From an uncultured Bacteroidota bacterium (lineage in GTDB: Bacteria; Bacteroidota; Bacteroidia; Flavobacteriales; Flavobacteriaceae), in NCBI GenBank assembly GCA_902526165.1, contig CABZKA010000003.1, forward strand, positions 1-64,000: a stretch of 64,000 bases of DNA. Reading direction: 5' to 3'. The notes under the pieces were generated by a model that searched no databases, was not told the origin of the DNA, and saw nothing but the letters and a program-made list of their open reading frames with translations. The translations under genes were made by a program, and so were the position numbers. Positions 17,199-26,509 of this stretch are shown piece by piece; position 1 is the stretch's first letter; every line of letters begins with the position of its first letter.

Positions 17199-17960
17199 TT
17201 AATCCAATGATTTGATTTGAATATTTTTAAATTTTATAGGATGACTTTCAGATTGTAAAGATATATATCCCTCCGATAACTTTTTATCTTTCATGTTAAG
17301 CATATTTTCAGGCAATCTTCCGTCATCACCATATCTCATATTTGTGTATGTTAAAACGGTTTCTCCATTTATGATATGATGAGCAATTGAATCATTGTAA
17401 ACAATGATTTCTGCTTTTACCCAATCATCAGAGTGGTATGTTTTAGATGAAGATTGAGTACAATGACTTTTTAATTTTTTAAATTCTATATCTACATCTG
17501 TACCAGGCGTACATAAGTTTCCAGTTGGTCTTTTTCCATCACCAAGACCACCTAAAAACTGGGCTTCTAGGCTTACAGGGAATGATTGGTCAATCAACAT
17601 GGTTTCAGGATGCTGACTGTGAAACATTATGCCACTATTTTTGGTTGCCCAACCTTCCCCTCCAATGGCTTGATCTCCAAAAAATTTATACTCTAATTTT
17701 AAGTGATAATTTTTATATTTCTTATCTGTGTAATAAATATGACCGAATTTAAAATCAAAGTTATCATAATTTTCATATGAAACTTGAATCGCTTCATCAA
17801 CAACCTTAAAAGTATTTCCGAAATTATCTCCAATCGGATAACCCTTAACCTTTACTGTCCATCCGTCTAAATTTTTTCCATCAAATATAGTGTCCCATTC
17901 ACTCTGTTCATTTTTGATTGAACATTGACTGAGGACTAAAAGTATAAGTATTGTTCTCAT
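17199..17960 (-). CDS. DUF1080 lipoprotein (3-keto-disaccharide hydrolase-like)
   Basis: This 253-residue protein starts with a short lipoprotein signal ending in LSQC (Cys13). The mature chain matches the DUF1080 (PF06439) jelly-roll fold: FDGKNLDGWTV, NSGIMFHSQ, PVSLEAQFLGG and a C-terminal EGYISLQSE strand with KFKNIQIK. Some members of this family cleave 3-keto-glycosides. It is the first protein gene of a six-gene minus-strand run, and its ATG lies 9 nt after the tRNA-Gly discriminator base. Confidence 0.82.
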   Translation of the reverse strand: MRTILILLVLSQCSIKNEQSEWDTIFDGKNLDGWTVKVKGYPIGDNFGNTFKVVDEAIQVSYENYDNFDFKFGHIYYTDKKYKNYHLKLEYKFFGDQAIGGEGWATKNSGIMFHSQHPETMLIDQSFPVSLEAQFLGGLGDGKRPTGNLCTPGTDVDIEFKKLKSHCTQSSSKTYHSDDWVKAEIIVYNDSIAHHIINGETVLTYTNMRYGDDGRLPENMLNMKDKKLSEGYISLQSESHPIKFKNIQIKSLD

Positions 17961-17969
17961 ATATTATTG

Positions 17970-18042
17970 AGCGGAAGACCGGGTTCGAACCGGCGACATT
18001 CAGCTTGGAAGGCTGACGCTCTACCAGCTGAGCTACTTCCGC
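17970..18042 (-). tRNA. tRNA-Gly (anticodon TCC)
   Basis: The minus strand folds as acceptor GCGGAAG/CTTCCGC, D arm GCTC/GAGC, anticodon arm TCAGC-CTTCCAA-GCTGA, and T arm GCCGG-TTCGAAC-CCGGT, with discriminator U typical of glycine tRNAs. The anticodon is TCC (glycine, GGA). CCA is not encoded. The DUF1080 lipoprotein starts 9 nt downstream. Confidence 0.95.
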
Positions 18043-18079
18043 ATCATTTTTTTAATTATTTTAACTAATAAAACTTACT

Positions 18080-18520
18080 TTGAAAATACGAATAAAAATT
18101 ATTAATTCTTATGAGTTACATGACATAAGGAGTAAAGTACTTCGAAATGGATTAGATCCTAAAATGTGTACATTCGGGGGTGATACAAAAAAAAGTTCAA
18201 TTCATATCGGAGCCTTTAATAATAACAAGATTTTGGGAGGAGTATCTTTAATTAAGAATAATTGTAATGAAAATAATGAGGTTGATTGTTTTCAGCTAAG
18301 AGGCCTATGCGTTTATAATGAGTTTCAAAATTATGGCATAGGTACAAAAATCATGAGTAAAATTGAAAATATAATTTCTGAGAAGAATATTAAATACGTT
18401 TGGATGAACGCTCGTGAAAGTGCTGTTAAATTCTATTTAAAATTAGGCTATACTAATTCAAACAAATCAAAGATTATAGGAAATATTGGTTTACATTACA
18501 TGTTGTACAAATACCTATGA
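18080..18520 (+). CDS. GNAT family N-acetyltransferase
   Basis: This 146-residue protein shows the acetyl-CoA-binding region of GNAT enzymes: QLRGLCVYNEFQNYGIGTKIM corresponds to motif A (R/Q-x-x-G-x-G/A, here as QNYGIG), and SAVKFYLKLGYT is the usual C-terminal motif B. The start is a TTG at 18080. It overlaps the M15 peptidase gene by 4 nt (ATGA). The substrate is unknown. Confidence 0.85.
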   Translation: MKIRIKIINSYELHDIRSKVLRNGLDPKMCTFGGDTKKSSIHIGAFNNNKILGGVSLIKNNCNENNEVDCFQLRGLCVYNEFQNYGIGTKIMSKIENIISEKNIKYVWMNARESAVKFYLKLGYTNSNKSKIIGNIGLHYMLYKYL

Positions 18521-19230
18521 ATAAAAGAAATTTGTTGTGTATCTTAATGCTATTATTGGCTAATAGGCTGATGCACGCGCAGGAAATAAATACCGAAATT
18601 TTGATTGGAATGGACAATTCTAGGATTGTTAGTGACACAATTCTCCTTGAAAAAAAAACCTACAGTGCGTTCATAAAAATGAAAGATGCAGCTGAAAAAG
18701 ATGGAATTATAATAAAACTTGTTTCTGGATTTAGAGATTTCTACAGACAACAAATAATTTGGAATAATAAATACAAAAAATTTACAGATGAATTTTCATT
18801 AGATGGTCCCACGGCAATTAAAGAAATTATTAGATTTTCTACAATTCCTGGAACTTCAAGACACCATTGGGGAACTGAAATTGATATAATAGATAAAAAT
18901 TTCGAAAATGAGAAAGATTTACTGATTTCAAAAAAATATGAAGACGGTGGAATCTTTAATTCTTTAAAAAAGTGGATGGATAAAAATTCAAAAAGATTCG
19001 GTTTTTACATTGTTTATGATGATGATAGTGACAGGCCAGGATTTGAATATGAACCATGGCATTACACATACAAACCAGTTTCCGATCTATACCAGAGAGA
19101 ATTTCTTAAGCTTAATTTAAAATCAATAATTTCAAAAACCAAGGTTGAAGGAAAAGAATTTATTAATGATGAATTTATCAAAAAATATATTGACGAAAAC
19201 ATCATGGGCATAAGTTCCCATTTAAAATGA
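18517..19230 (+). CDS. M15 family D-Ala-D-Ala carboxypeptidase (VanY-like)
   Basis: This 237-residue protein has a signal peptide (about 1-21, ending in MHAQ). The M15B metal site is complete: SRHHWGTEID gives His116 and Asp123, and EPWHY gives Glu179 and His182. It should trim D-alanine from peptidoglycan stem peptides in the periplasm. The overlap with the acetyltransferase gene suggests co-translation, although no functional link is obvious. Confidence 0.9.
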   Translation: MNKRNLLCILMLLLANRLMHAQEINTEILIGMDNSRIVSDTILLEKKTYSAFIKMKDAAEKDGIIIKLVSGFRDFYRQQIIWNNKYKKFTDEFSLDGPTAIKEIIRFSTIPGTSRHHWGTEIDIIDKNFENEKDLLISKKYEDGGIFNSLKKWMDKNSKRFGFYIVYDDDSDRPGFEYEPWHYTYKPVSDLYQREFLKLNLKSIISKTKVEGKEFINDEFIKKYIDENIMGISSHLK

Positions 19231-19242
19231 TTTTTTTATGTC

Positions 19243-19250
19243 TAAATTTG
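19243..19250 (+). promoter_or_regulatory. Flavobacterial -7 box upstream of gpmI
   Basis: TAAATTTG matches the Bacteroidota -7 consensus TAnnTTTG exactly. It lies 16 nt before the TTG start of gpmI. No TTG is seen at the -33 position, so support is partial. Confidence 0.4.
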
Positions 19251-19266
19251 AATTTAAAATAGATTC

Positions 19267-20787
19267 TTGAAAATTAACAAAAAAGTACTTCTCATGATTT
19301 TAGATGGTTGGGGAATTGCCAATCAACCTGAAAAATCTGCAATTTCAAAAGCACAGACACCTAATTATAATAATTATTTGAAAAAGTTTCCAAATGCCAA
19401 ATTATTAACTCACGGAGAACATGTAGGTTTACCTTTAGGGCAAATGGGAAATAGTGAGGTTGGTCACATGAATATAGGAAGCGGAAGGGTTGTCATGCAA
19501 GAATTAGCAAAAATTAATTTTGATATTAAAAATAATTGCTTTGATAAAGATAAAGTCTTGTCAAAAAAAATCGAAAAATCAATTCGAAATGACAAGAACA
19601 TTCACATAATTGGTTTGGTTTCCAATGGTGGAGTTCATTCACACATTGATCATCTAAAACATATTATCAATATGACAGATCAAATGAATGCAAAAAATGT
19701 ATTTATACATGCATTCACAGATGGTAGAGATGTCGATCCAAAATCAGGATTAAATTTTATTTCTGAGTTAATTGAATTTACAAAAAACAAATCAGCTGAA
19801 TTAGCATCTCTGTGTGGAAGGTATTACTCAATGGACAGAGATCAAAGGTGGGAGCGAATAAAAGAAGCTTATGACCTTTTAGTAAATGGTGTTGGAGAAT
19901 TGACTAAAGATGTATTAAACACTATAAAGATGTCTTATAACAGAGGGATAACTGATGAGTTTATGCCTCCAATAGTTTTAGAAAAAAATGGAAGACCAAT
20001 TACAAAAGTTTTGAGTGGTGATTTGGTCATATTTTTTAATTTTAGAACTGATAGAGGAAGGCAATTGACAGAGGCTTTAACTCAAAAAAATATTCCAGAT
20101 TATGGAATGGAATACATTGATATTGATTTGGTTACAATGACTGTCTATAATGATGATTTTGTAAAAGTGGATAGCATTTATAAAAAGGATATATTAGAAG
20201 ATACACTTGGTCAAATTCTTTCAATGAATAATAAAAAACAAATTAGAATTGCTGAAACTGAGAAGTATCCTCATGTTACATTTTTCTTTAATGGAGGAAA
20301 TGAAAAAATTTTGAAAGATGAAAAAAGAATTATGTGCAATTCACCAAAGGTTGCAACATATGATCTAAGGCCTGAAATGAGCGCATATGAAATTGTTACT
20401 AAAATTACCCCGGAGATTGAATCACAGTCAGCTGAGTTCATTTGTCTTAATTTTGCAAATCCAGATATGGTTGGACATACAGGTAATTTTAGTGCAGCAG
20501 TTAGAGCATGTGAAGTAGTTGATGATTGTATGGGTATGGTAGTAGATAAATGTATTGAAAATAATTACTCAATAATCATAATTGCAGACCACGGAAATAG
20601 TGATATTATGATTAACAATGATGGGTCTGTAAATACAGCTCACACGACAAATCCCGTTCCAATAATTGTAATGGACAAACAAGTAAAAAAAGTTGAGAAT
20701 GGAATTTTAGCAGATATTGCTCCAACAGTGCTAAAACTGTTGGATATTAAGCAACCTAAACGAATGACAGGAAAAATATTAGTATGA
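19267..20787 (+). CDS. gpmI: 2,3-bisphosphoglycerate-independent phosphoglycerate mutase
   Basis: This 506-residue enzyme of the alkaline phosphatase superfamily interconverts 3- and 2-phosphoglycerate in glycolysis, using two Mn ions. Asp13 in LDGWG and the phosphorylated Ser63 in GNSEVGHMNIG are present, as are later metal-site motifs ADHGNSD and NTAHTTNPVP. Translation must begin at TTG 19267 to give the conserved N-terminus. It overlaps the thioredoxin-like gene by 4 nt. Confidence 0.96.
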   Translation: MKINKKVLLMILDGWGIANQPEKSAISKAQTPNYNNYLKKFPNAKLLTHGEHVGLPLGQMGNSEVGHMNIGSGRVVMQELAKINFDIKNNCFDKDKVLSKKIEKSIRNDKNIHIIGLVSNGGVHSHIDHLKHIINMTDQMNAKNVFIHAFTDGRDVDPKSGLNFISELIEFTKNKSAELASLCGRYYSMDRDQRWERIKEAYDLLVNGVGELTKDVLNTIKMSYNRGITDEFMPPIVLEKNGRPITKVLSGDLVIFFNFRTDRGRQLTEALTQKNIPDYGMEYIDIDLVTMTVYNDDFVKVDSIYKKDILEDTLGQILSMNNKKQIRIAETEKYPHVTFFFNGGNEKILKDEKRIMCNSPKVATYDLRPEMSAYEIVTKITPEIESQSAEFICLNFANPDMVGHTGNFSAAVRACEVVDDCMGMVVDKCIENNYSIIIIADHGNSDIMINNDGSVNTAHTTNPVPIIVMDKQVKKVENGILADIAPTVLKLLDIKQPKRMTGKILV

Positions 20788-21326
20788 AGAAATTTATAAT
20801 CGTTTTTACAATTATTTTTTTTTCATGTGATAACATGAAAAAAAATAAACAGACGGACATTGATACAAATGAATTAGAATATGTTGATTTAATTGGTGAG
20901 TTTTCAAGAAAAGATTTGTCACATACATTATATAGTTCATGGTTTGACAAAAATTACGAAAGCTACATCGTTGATGAAGAAAGTGCTGATAAAATAAAGG
21001 ATTATATTACCAGAGATCTCAAAATAAAAGTTATTATGGGGACATGGTGCTCAGATAGCCGTGAAAATGTTCCTTCATTTTTTAAGTTGATGGATTATTT
21101 AAATATCAAGAAAAGAAATATTGATTTAATCGGATTAGATCTAAATAAAGAGAATCCAAATGGCGACGAGAAAACCTATGAAATAATAAACGTTCCAACA
21201 TTTATTTTTTATAAAAAAAATATTGAGATTAATAGAATTGTTGAAATAACACTCGAATCTTTTGAAAAAGATATTTTAAAAATTTTGGACGGATCTGGTT
21301 ACGAAAATGCCTACTATGGATTCTAA
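20784..21326 (+). CDS. Thioredoxin-like lipoprotein with monothiol active site
   Basis: This 180-residue protein begins with a short lipoprotein-type signal ending in FFSC (Cys15). A thioredoxin fold follows, with GTWCSDSREN at 86-95 and the cis-proline segment INVPTF. The active site reads Cys89-Ser-Asp-Ser92, so the second cysteine of the usual CxxC is missing. It is therefore more likely a monothiol reductase, an isomerase or a non-redox protein of the periplasm than a classical thioredoxin. It lies between gpmI (4-nt overlap) and map (20-nt overlap). Confidence 0.75.
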   Translation: MKKFIIVFTIIFFSCDNMKKNKQTDIDTNELEYVDLIGEFSRKDLSHTLYSSWFDKNYESYIVDEESADKIKDYITRDLKIKVIMGTWCSDSRENVPSFFKLMDYLNIKKRNIDLIGLDLNKENPNGDEKTYEIINVPTFIFYKKNIEINRIVEITLESFEKDILKILDGSGYENAYYGF

Positions 21327-22146
21327 AAAGGTTGTTTTAAAAAGTTTAGAAGAAATTGCTAAAATAAAAAAAAGTGCTCAACTAGTATCAAAAACTTTGG
21401 GTATGCTTGCAAAAGAAATTAAACCTGGTGTTGATACAATATACTTAGATAAAATTGCCGAGGAATTCATAAGGGATCATAATGGAATTCCTGGGTTTTT
21501 AGGAATGTATGGTTTTCCAAATACACTATGTGTAAGTACAAACCATGAAGTTGTTCATGGCATACCAAATGATGAACCCCTAAAAGAAGGAGATATTGTT
21601 TCAATTGATTGTGGAGTACTAATGAACGATTTTTATGGAGATCATGCATATACTTTTGAGGTTGGTGAAGTAAGTAATGACATAAAAAAACTTCTAAAAA
21701 CAGCAAAGGAGTCGCTGTACATTGGAATAGATAATTTCAGGGATGGAAACAGGGTTGGTGACATCAGCTACTCAGTACAAAAACATAATGAATCAAAAGG
21801 ATATGGTGTTGTCAAAGAGCTTGTTGGTCATGGTTTGGGAAAAAGTTTACACGAAAAGCCAGAAGTTCCGAATTTTGGAAAAAGAGGAAGTGGAAAGAAA
21901 TTTATAAATGGTATGGTACTAGCGATCGAGCCCATGATCAATATGGGCACTGACCAAGTAGTTCACTCATCGGATGGTTGGACTGTAGAGACTAAAGATG
22001 GGATGCCAAGCGCCCATTATGAACATAACATAGCTCTAATAAATGGTGCACCTAAATTATTGTCAACATTTGATTTTATCTACGATAACTTAGGAATTAA
22101 ATCTGACGAAGAAAAAAAGTTTAAGTGGAATGCAAAGATTAGTTAA
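21307..22146 (+). CDS. map: Methionine aminopeptidase type I
   Basis: This 279-residue enzyme removes the initiator methionine from new proteins in the cytosol. The metal ligands and catalytic histidines sit in recognisable motifs: HEVVHGIP, DCGVLMNDFYGDHAYTF, GHGLGKSLHEKP and AIEPMIN. The start may be ATG 21307 or ATG 21316, since both lie within the end of the upstream gene. A C-terminal extension of about 25 residues follows the last motif, YEHNIAL. It overlaps the next methyltransferase gene by 17 nt. Confidence 0.94.
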   Translation: MPTMDSKKVVLKSLEEIAKIKKSAQLVSKTLGMLAKEIKPGVDTIYLDKIAEEFIRDHNGIPGFLGMYGFPNTLCVSTNHEVVHGIPNDEPLKEGDIVSIDCGVLMNDFYGDHAYTFEVGEVSNDIKKLLKTAKESLYIGIDNFRDGNRVGDISYSVQKHNESKGYGVVKELVGHGLGKSLHEKPEVPNFGKRGSGKKFINGMVLAIEPMINMGTDQVVHSSDGWTVETKDGMPSAHYEHNIALINGAPKLLSTFDFIYDNLGIKSDEEKKFKWNAKIS

Positions 22147-22894
22147 AATTGTTTTAAATCTTTTTTCAAGGAAATTTCTCATAAAAACCAGCCTATTATT
22201 AAAACCTTTTCTAGAACTAATATTGACTGGTAATAAATTTCATGATCCAATTAATAATAAATCTTATTCTTATTTTTTCCCATATGGATACAATAAACTT
22301 AGAAAAAATGCCTTATCACCTGGAACATTATCGTTAGAGAGACACAGACTTCTTTGGGTATTTTTAAAAAATGAGACTGATTTTTTTAATAAAGGCAATA
22401 AAATATTACATATTGCCCCAGAACAATGTTTTTATAATAATTTTAAAGAGAATTTTGTTACATATATAACTTGTGATCTCAATTCTCCGTTAGCAGAGAT
22501 AAAGGCTGATGTTTGTAATCTCCCTTTCAAAGAAAATGAATTTGACTTCGTTTTGTGTAACCACGTCTTAGAACATGTCTATGACGATGAAAAAGCTATG
22601 AGAGAAATATATAGGGTTGTAAAATTTGAGGGAAAAGCAATACTACAAGTTCCAATTAATAATAAATTAGAAAAAACTCTTGATGGAAGGAATACAGAAG
22701 ATGTAAATGTAAGAAACAAACTTTTTGGTCAATATGACCATTTGAGAGCTTATGGATTGGACTACTATGAAAAATTAATCCAAGTTGGTTTCAAAGTCGA
22801 AAAAATTGATCAAACAAAAAAGATGGATGAATCACTGATTAGGAAATACAGTATTGTAAAAGGCGAAATAATACCTTACTGCACTAAGGTTTAG
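22130..22894 (+). CDS. SAM-dependent methyltransferase (Methyltransf_11-like)
   Basis: This 254-residue protein has a Rossmann methyltransferase core. ILHIAPEQCF takes the place of motif I, ADVCNLPFKENEFDFVLCNHVLEHV is the classical motif II-III region, and an REIYRVVK helix follows. The glycine-poor motif I (HIAPE) is unusual. The N-terminal 60 residues are basic and hydrophobic. The target is unknown. Its stop overlaps that of apbE on the other strand as the tetramer TTAG. Confidence 0.78.
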   Translation: MQRLVKIVLNLFSRKFLIKTSLLLKPFLELILTGNKFHDPINNKSYSYFFPYGYNKLRKNALSPGTLSLERHRLLWVFLKNETDFFNKGNKILHIAPEQCFYNNFKENFVTYITCDLNSPLAEIKADVCNLPFKENEFDFVLCNHVLEHVYDDEKAMREIYRVVKFEGKAILQVPINNKLEKTLDGRNTEDVNVRNKLFGQYDHLRAYGLDYYEKLIQVGFKVEKIDQTKKMDESLIRKYSIVKGEIIPYCTKV

Positions 22895-23907
22895 AAAATA
22901 AATTCCTCGAATCCCTCTGAGATAAAACTTTTAAGTTCATCATTATCGTCCAAATAAATAATCAAACTCTCAATTTCATCATTTTCTTGGGTTAATTTTT
23001 GAGCATTATCTAGGCTTCCTGCCATCATCGCAGTTGCATAAGCATCAGAGAGAAAACAAGATCTTGATAATACAGAAACACTAAAAACATTCGTTTGTTC
23101 AAATTGTCCATTTATTGGATTAATTATATGAACATATTTTTTTCCTGTTACACTATCAATCCTGAAGTTTCTATAATTTCCAGATGTTGCAATAGCAGCA
23201 TTCTTAAGTCTTATTCTTGTATAAAACTTATCATCTACTCTGTCAGGAAGAGGGTTATCTATTGCGATAGACCAAAACATATCCTTAAAATGATTTTTAC
23301 CAGATGATCTGATCTCTCCTCCAATGTCAACCATGTAATCATTAATGGATTTGGAATTTAAAAATTCGGATATTACATCAACAGCGTACCCTTTTGCGAT
23401 TGCATTAAAATCAAGCTTAGATTTATAATTTAGTTTTTTAACTTGTCTATCTACAATATCAATCTTATCAAAACCAACTGTACTTAGAATTATGTTCAAC
23501 GAATCTTGAGAAATTATATTTTCGGTTTTTGTGGGTCCAAAACCAGCATATTCCAATAATGTTCCAATCGATGGGTCAAAATAACCACTCGTTTTTTCGT
23601 GTATTATCTTGGATTTTTTGAAAACATCAATAAATAAATCATCCAAAAGAACTTCTTCATTTCTGTTTACCTTAGAAATTATAGAGGATGAAATATATGT
23701 TGATAATGAATTATTAAAGTGATCAAATATGGAGTCAATCTCTTTATCAATAATTGGATTTTTTTCATCATGCTCAAAAAATTTTATTTGATAATATGTA
23801 CCAAAAGTTGAACCTTTTAAAACTGTATAATTAGGTTCAATATCACAAGAAAAATTTAATATTAGAAGAACTAAAAAAAGTTTTTTAATCCTAGCCTCCA
23901 AAATCAT
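22891..23907 (-). CDS. apbE: FAD:protein FMN transferase (ApbE)
   Basis: This 338-residue lipoprotein has a signal ending in LNFSC. ApbE motifs are clear: [35 protein letters not shown] and SDAYATAMM, the last carrying a metal ligand. The enzyme links FMN to threonine in exported segments of NqrB and NqrC. Position agrees, since it directly follows nqrF in the same direction with a 17-nt overlap. ATG 23907 is preferred to the adjacent upstream TTG. Confidence 0.94.
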   Translation of the reverse strand: MILEARIKKLFLVLLILNFSCDIEPNYTVLKGSTFGTYYQIKFFEHDEKNPIIDKEIDSIFDHFNNSLSTYISSSIISKVNRNEEVLLDDLFIDVFKKSKIIHEKTSGYFDPSIGTLLEYAGFGPTKTENIISQDSLNIILSTVGFDKIDIVDRQVKKLNYKSKLDFNAIAKGYAVDVISEFLNSKSINDYMVDIGGEIRSSGKNHFKDMFWSIAIDNPLPDRVDDKFYTRIRLKNAAIATSGNYRNFRIDSVTGKKYVHIINPINGQFEQTNVFSVSVLSRSCFLSDAYATAMMAGSLDNAQKLTQENDEIESLIIYLDDNDELKSFISEGFEEFIF

Positions 23908-25189
23908 CAAATCTTATATTTTCAGGGGGAACTCCAAAATCAAGCGCCATTTTCTCTACAGCTAAGTTCATTAATGGTGGTCCACAATAGTACACCTCTA
24001 TATCCTCAGGTGAATCATGATGTTGTAGGTAATTGTCAATAACAGCTTGATGTATAAAACCAGTGAAGCCATCACCCTCTCCGTCCAGGCTATCTTTTAC
24101 TTTCCAGTTATCTTCCTCTAATGGTTCAGAAAGAGCAATATAGAATTTAAAATTCGGGTAATCTTTTTCTAATGATCTAAAATGATCGACATAAAATAAT
24201 TCTCTTTTTGACCTTCCACCATACCAAAAATTTACCTTTCTTCCAGTTTTAATTGTTCTAAACAATTGGTACAAATGAGATCTCATTGGTGCCATTCCAG
24301 CACCCCCACCAACATATAGCATTTCAGCTTCAGATTCATTTATAAAAAACTCACCATAAGGACCGGAAATAGTCACTGTATCACCAGGCTTTTTTGAAAA
24401 AATGTAAGAGGATGCTACACCAGGGTTAACATCCATCCATTTATTAACTTTTCTATCCCAGGGTGGGGTAGCAATTCTTACATTAAGCATAACTTCTTTT
24501 CCCTCTGCAGGGTATGATGCCATTGAGTATGCTCTTTCAACATCATCATCATTTTTCATTTTCAGATCCCACAATCCAAAATTATCCCATTCTAATTTAA
24601 ACTTTTCAGGATCATCAGGATGTTCTTTTGGATGTGATGTTATATCAATATCACTATAATTCACCTCACACTTTGGTATTTCAATTTGAATATAACCTCC
24701 AGCTTTATAATTCATTTCTTCAGGCAGTTCAACAACAAACTCTTTAATGAACGAAGCAACATTATAGTTTCTAACAACTTTAGCCTCAAACTTCTTTATT
24801 CCGAAAACTTCCTCAGGAACATGAATATTCATATTTTCCTTAACCTTAACCTGACAACCTAGTCTCCACCCATCTTTTATTTCTTTTCTTGAAAAATGTG
24901 GTTTTTCAGTTGGTAATATTTCACCACCCCCATCGTTTACAATGCATTTGCACTGAACACAAGTACCTCCCCCACCACATGCAGATGGAAGGAAAACTTT
25001 ATTGTCACCAAGTGTTGACAATAAGGTACTACCTGAGTTTACCTCAATCTCTTTTTCGTCATTAATCAAAATCTTAACTGGACCAGAGGGCAACAACTTT
25101 GCTTTAACACCCAGCAGCATTGATACTAATAAGAAAATAATTACTATAAATATTATTGTACTAAATAAAATATATGATGTAATATCCAT
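23891..25189 (-). CDS. nqrF: Na+-NQR subunit F, NADH-oxidising
   Basis: This 432-residue protein has an N-terminal membrane helix (about 5-27). A 2Fe-2S domain follows with Cys71, Cys77, Cys80 and Cys112, then an FAD-binding RAYSMASYP motif and an NADH-binding [12 protein letters not shown] segment. It oxidises NADH and passes electrons into the sodium-pumping complex. It lies between nqrE (2-nt gap) and apbE (overlap). Confidence 0.97.
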   Translation of the reverse strand: MDITSYILFSTIIFIVIIFLLVSMLLGVKAKLLPSGPVKILINDEKEIEVNSGSTLLSTLGDNKVFLPSACGGGGTCVQCKCIVNDGGGEILPTEKPHFSRKEIKDGWRLGCQVKVKENMNIHVPEEVFGIKKFEAKVVRNYNVASFIKEFVVELPEEMNYKAGGYIQIEIPKCEVNYSDIDITSHPKEHPDDPEKFKLEWDNFGLWDLKMKNDDDVERAYSMASYPAEGKEVMLNVRIATPPWDRKVNKWMDVNPGVASSYIFSKKPGDTVTISGPYGEFFINESEAEMLYVGGGAGMAPMRSHLYQLFRTIKTGRKVNFWYGGRSKRELFYVDHFRSLEKDYPNFKFYIALSEPLEEDNWKVKDSLDGEGDGFTGFIHQAVIDNYLQHHDSPEDIEVYYCGPPLMNLAVEKMALDFGVPPENIRFDDFGG

Positions 25190-25191
25190 TT

Positions 25192-25812
25192 TTATAATTT
25201 AATTCCCATAAAACTCATGAAACCGAGTGCCATTAAACCTGTTATGATAAAAGTAATACCCAAACCCTTTAGTGGGGCAGGAACATTTGAGTATGCAATC
25301 TTTTCCCTTATTGCGGCAATTGCCACTATGGCCAAAAACCATCCTACACCAGAGCCAAAACCATAAACTGCAGCCTCTGAAATACCAGAGAAATCTTTTA
25401 TCTGCATGAAGAGTGAGCCACCTAATATGGCACAATTCACAGCGATAAGAGGAAGAAAAATACCCAAGGACCCATATAGAGCCGGTGAAAATTTTTCAAC
25501 TATCATTTCTACCAGCTGAACCATTGAAGCGATGACAGCTATGAACATTATGAGACTCAAAAAACTTAAATCTAGCTCACCATACTCAGGTCCAATCCAC
25601 GAAAGCGCACCATCGACTAAGAGGTATTCATATATAAGATAATTTAGGGGTACTGTTATAGTTAGTACGAAAATTACTGCTAGCCCCATCCCTACTCCAT
25701 TTTTAAGGGTTTTAGAAATTGCAAGATAAGAGCACATACCAAGAAAATATGCAAAAACCATATTTTCAATGAAAATACTTTTGATAAATAAATTAGCGTA
25801 ATCTTCCCACAT
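25192..25812 (-). CDS. nqrE: Na+-NQR subunit E
   Basis: This 206-residue protein has six predicted membrane helices and is close to the standard NqrE length. The segment [16 protein letters not shown] and the mirrored [11 protein letters not shown] are the half-helices with conserved cysteines that, together with NqrD, hold an iron centre between the two subunits. It lies 7 nt after nqrD. Confidence 0.96.
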   Translation of the reverse strand: MWEDYANLFIKSIFIENMVFAYFLGMCSYLAISKTLKNGVGMGLAVIFVLTITVPLNYLIYEYLLVDGALSWIGPEYGELDLSFLSLIMFIAVIASMVQLVEMIVEKFSPALYGSLGIFLPLIAVNCAILGGSLFMQIKDFSGISEAAVYGFGSGVGWFLAIVAIAAIREKIAYSNVPAPLKGLGITFIITGLMALGFMSFMGIKL

Positions 25813-25819
25813 AATTTTT

Positions 25820-26509
25820 TTAACCTTTTTCTATTAGTTTTTTATTGAATGACCTCTGAATCCAAATTATAATACCTACTGTTATTAAGGCCATTGGAGA
25901 TAAAAGCATTAATCCATTATTCACATACCATGATTCGTATAAAAAGTCTGGAACAACTTGCATTCCCCATAAGTTTCCCGAACCAAGTAGTTCTCTAAAG
26001 AAAGCAACTAAAATAAGTATCACACCATAGCCGATGGCATTTCCTATTCCGTCTAAAAATGATTTCCAAACACTATTTCCCAAAGCATATGCTTCTAATC
26101 TTCCCATCACAATACAATTTGTAACAATCAATCCTATGAATATTGAAAGTTCTTTACTCACATCATAAGCATATGCTTTTAAAAACTGATCAACTAGTGC
26201 AACAAGAGAGGATATTACTACCAAAAAGACAATTATTCGAATTCTGTTAGGAATAAGATTTCGTAATATCGATATAATAACATTGCTGCAAGCCATTACA
26301 AAAATAACAGACGCAGTCATCACAACTGCAGGCTTTAATTGGACAGTTATTGCCAAAGCAGAACATATTCCCAAAACCTGAACAGTTATTGGATTATTAT
26401 CATCTAGCGGGTCTGATAATAATTTCTTGTTTTTTTTTGAAAATATTCCATCGGTAGAATTTCTACCAATAAACAAAAAAGTTGGTTTTTTATTATTTTT
26501 TTTGTTCAT
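25820..26509 (-). CDS. nqrD: Na+-NQR subunit D
   Basis: This 229-residue, six-helix membrane subunit is homologous to NqrE. Conserved motifs [13 protein letters not shown] and [16 protein letters not shown] carry the cysteines of the shared iron site. About 35 hydrophilic residues precede the first helix, slightly longer than usual. It overlaps nqrC by 4 nt. Confidence 0.96.
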   Translation of the reverse strand: MNKKNNKKPTFLFIGRNSTDGIFSKKNKKLLSDPLDDNNPITVQVLGICSALAITVQLKPAVVMTASVIFVMACSNVIISILRNLIPNRIRIIVFLVVISSLVALVDQFLKAYAYDVSKELSIFIGLIVTNCIVMGRLEAYALGNSVWKSFLDGIGNAIGYGVILILVAFFRELLGSGNLWGMQVVPDFLYESWYVNNGLMLLSPMALITVGIIIWIQRSFNKKLIEKG

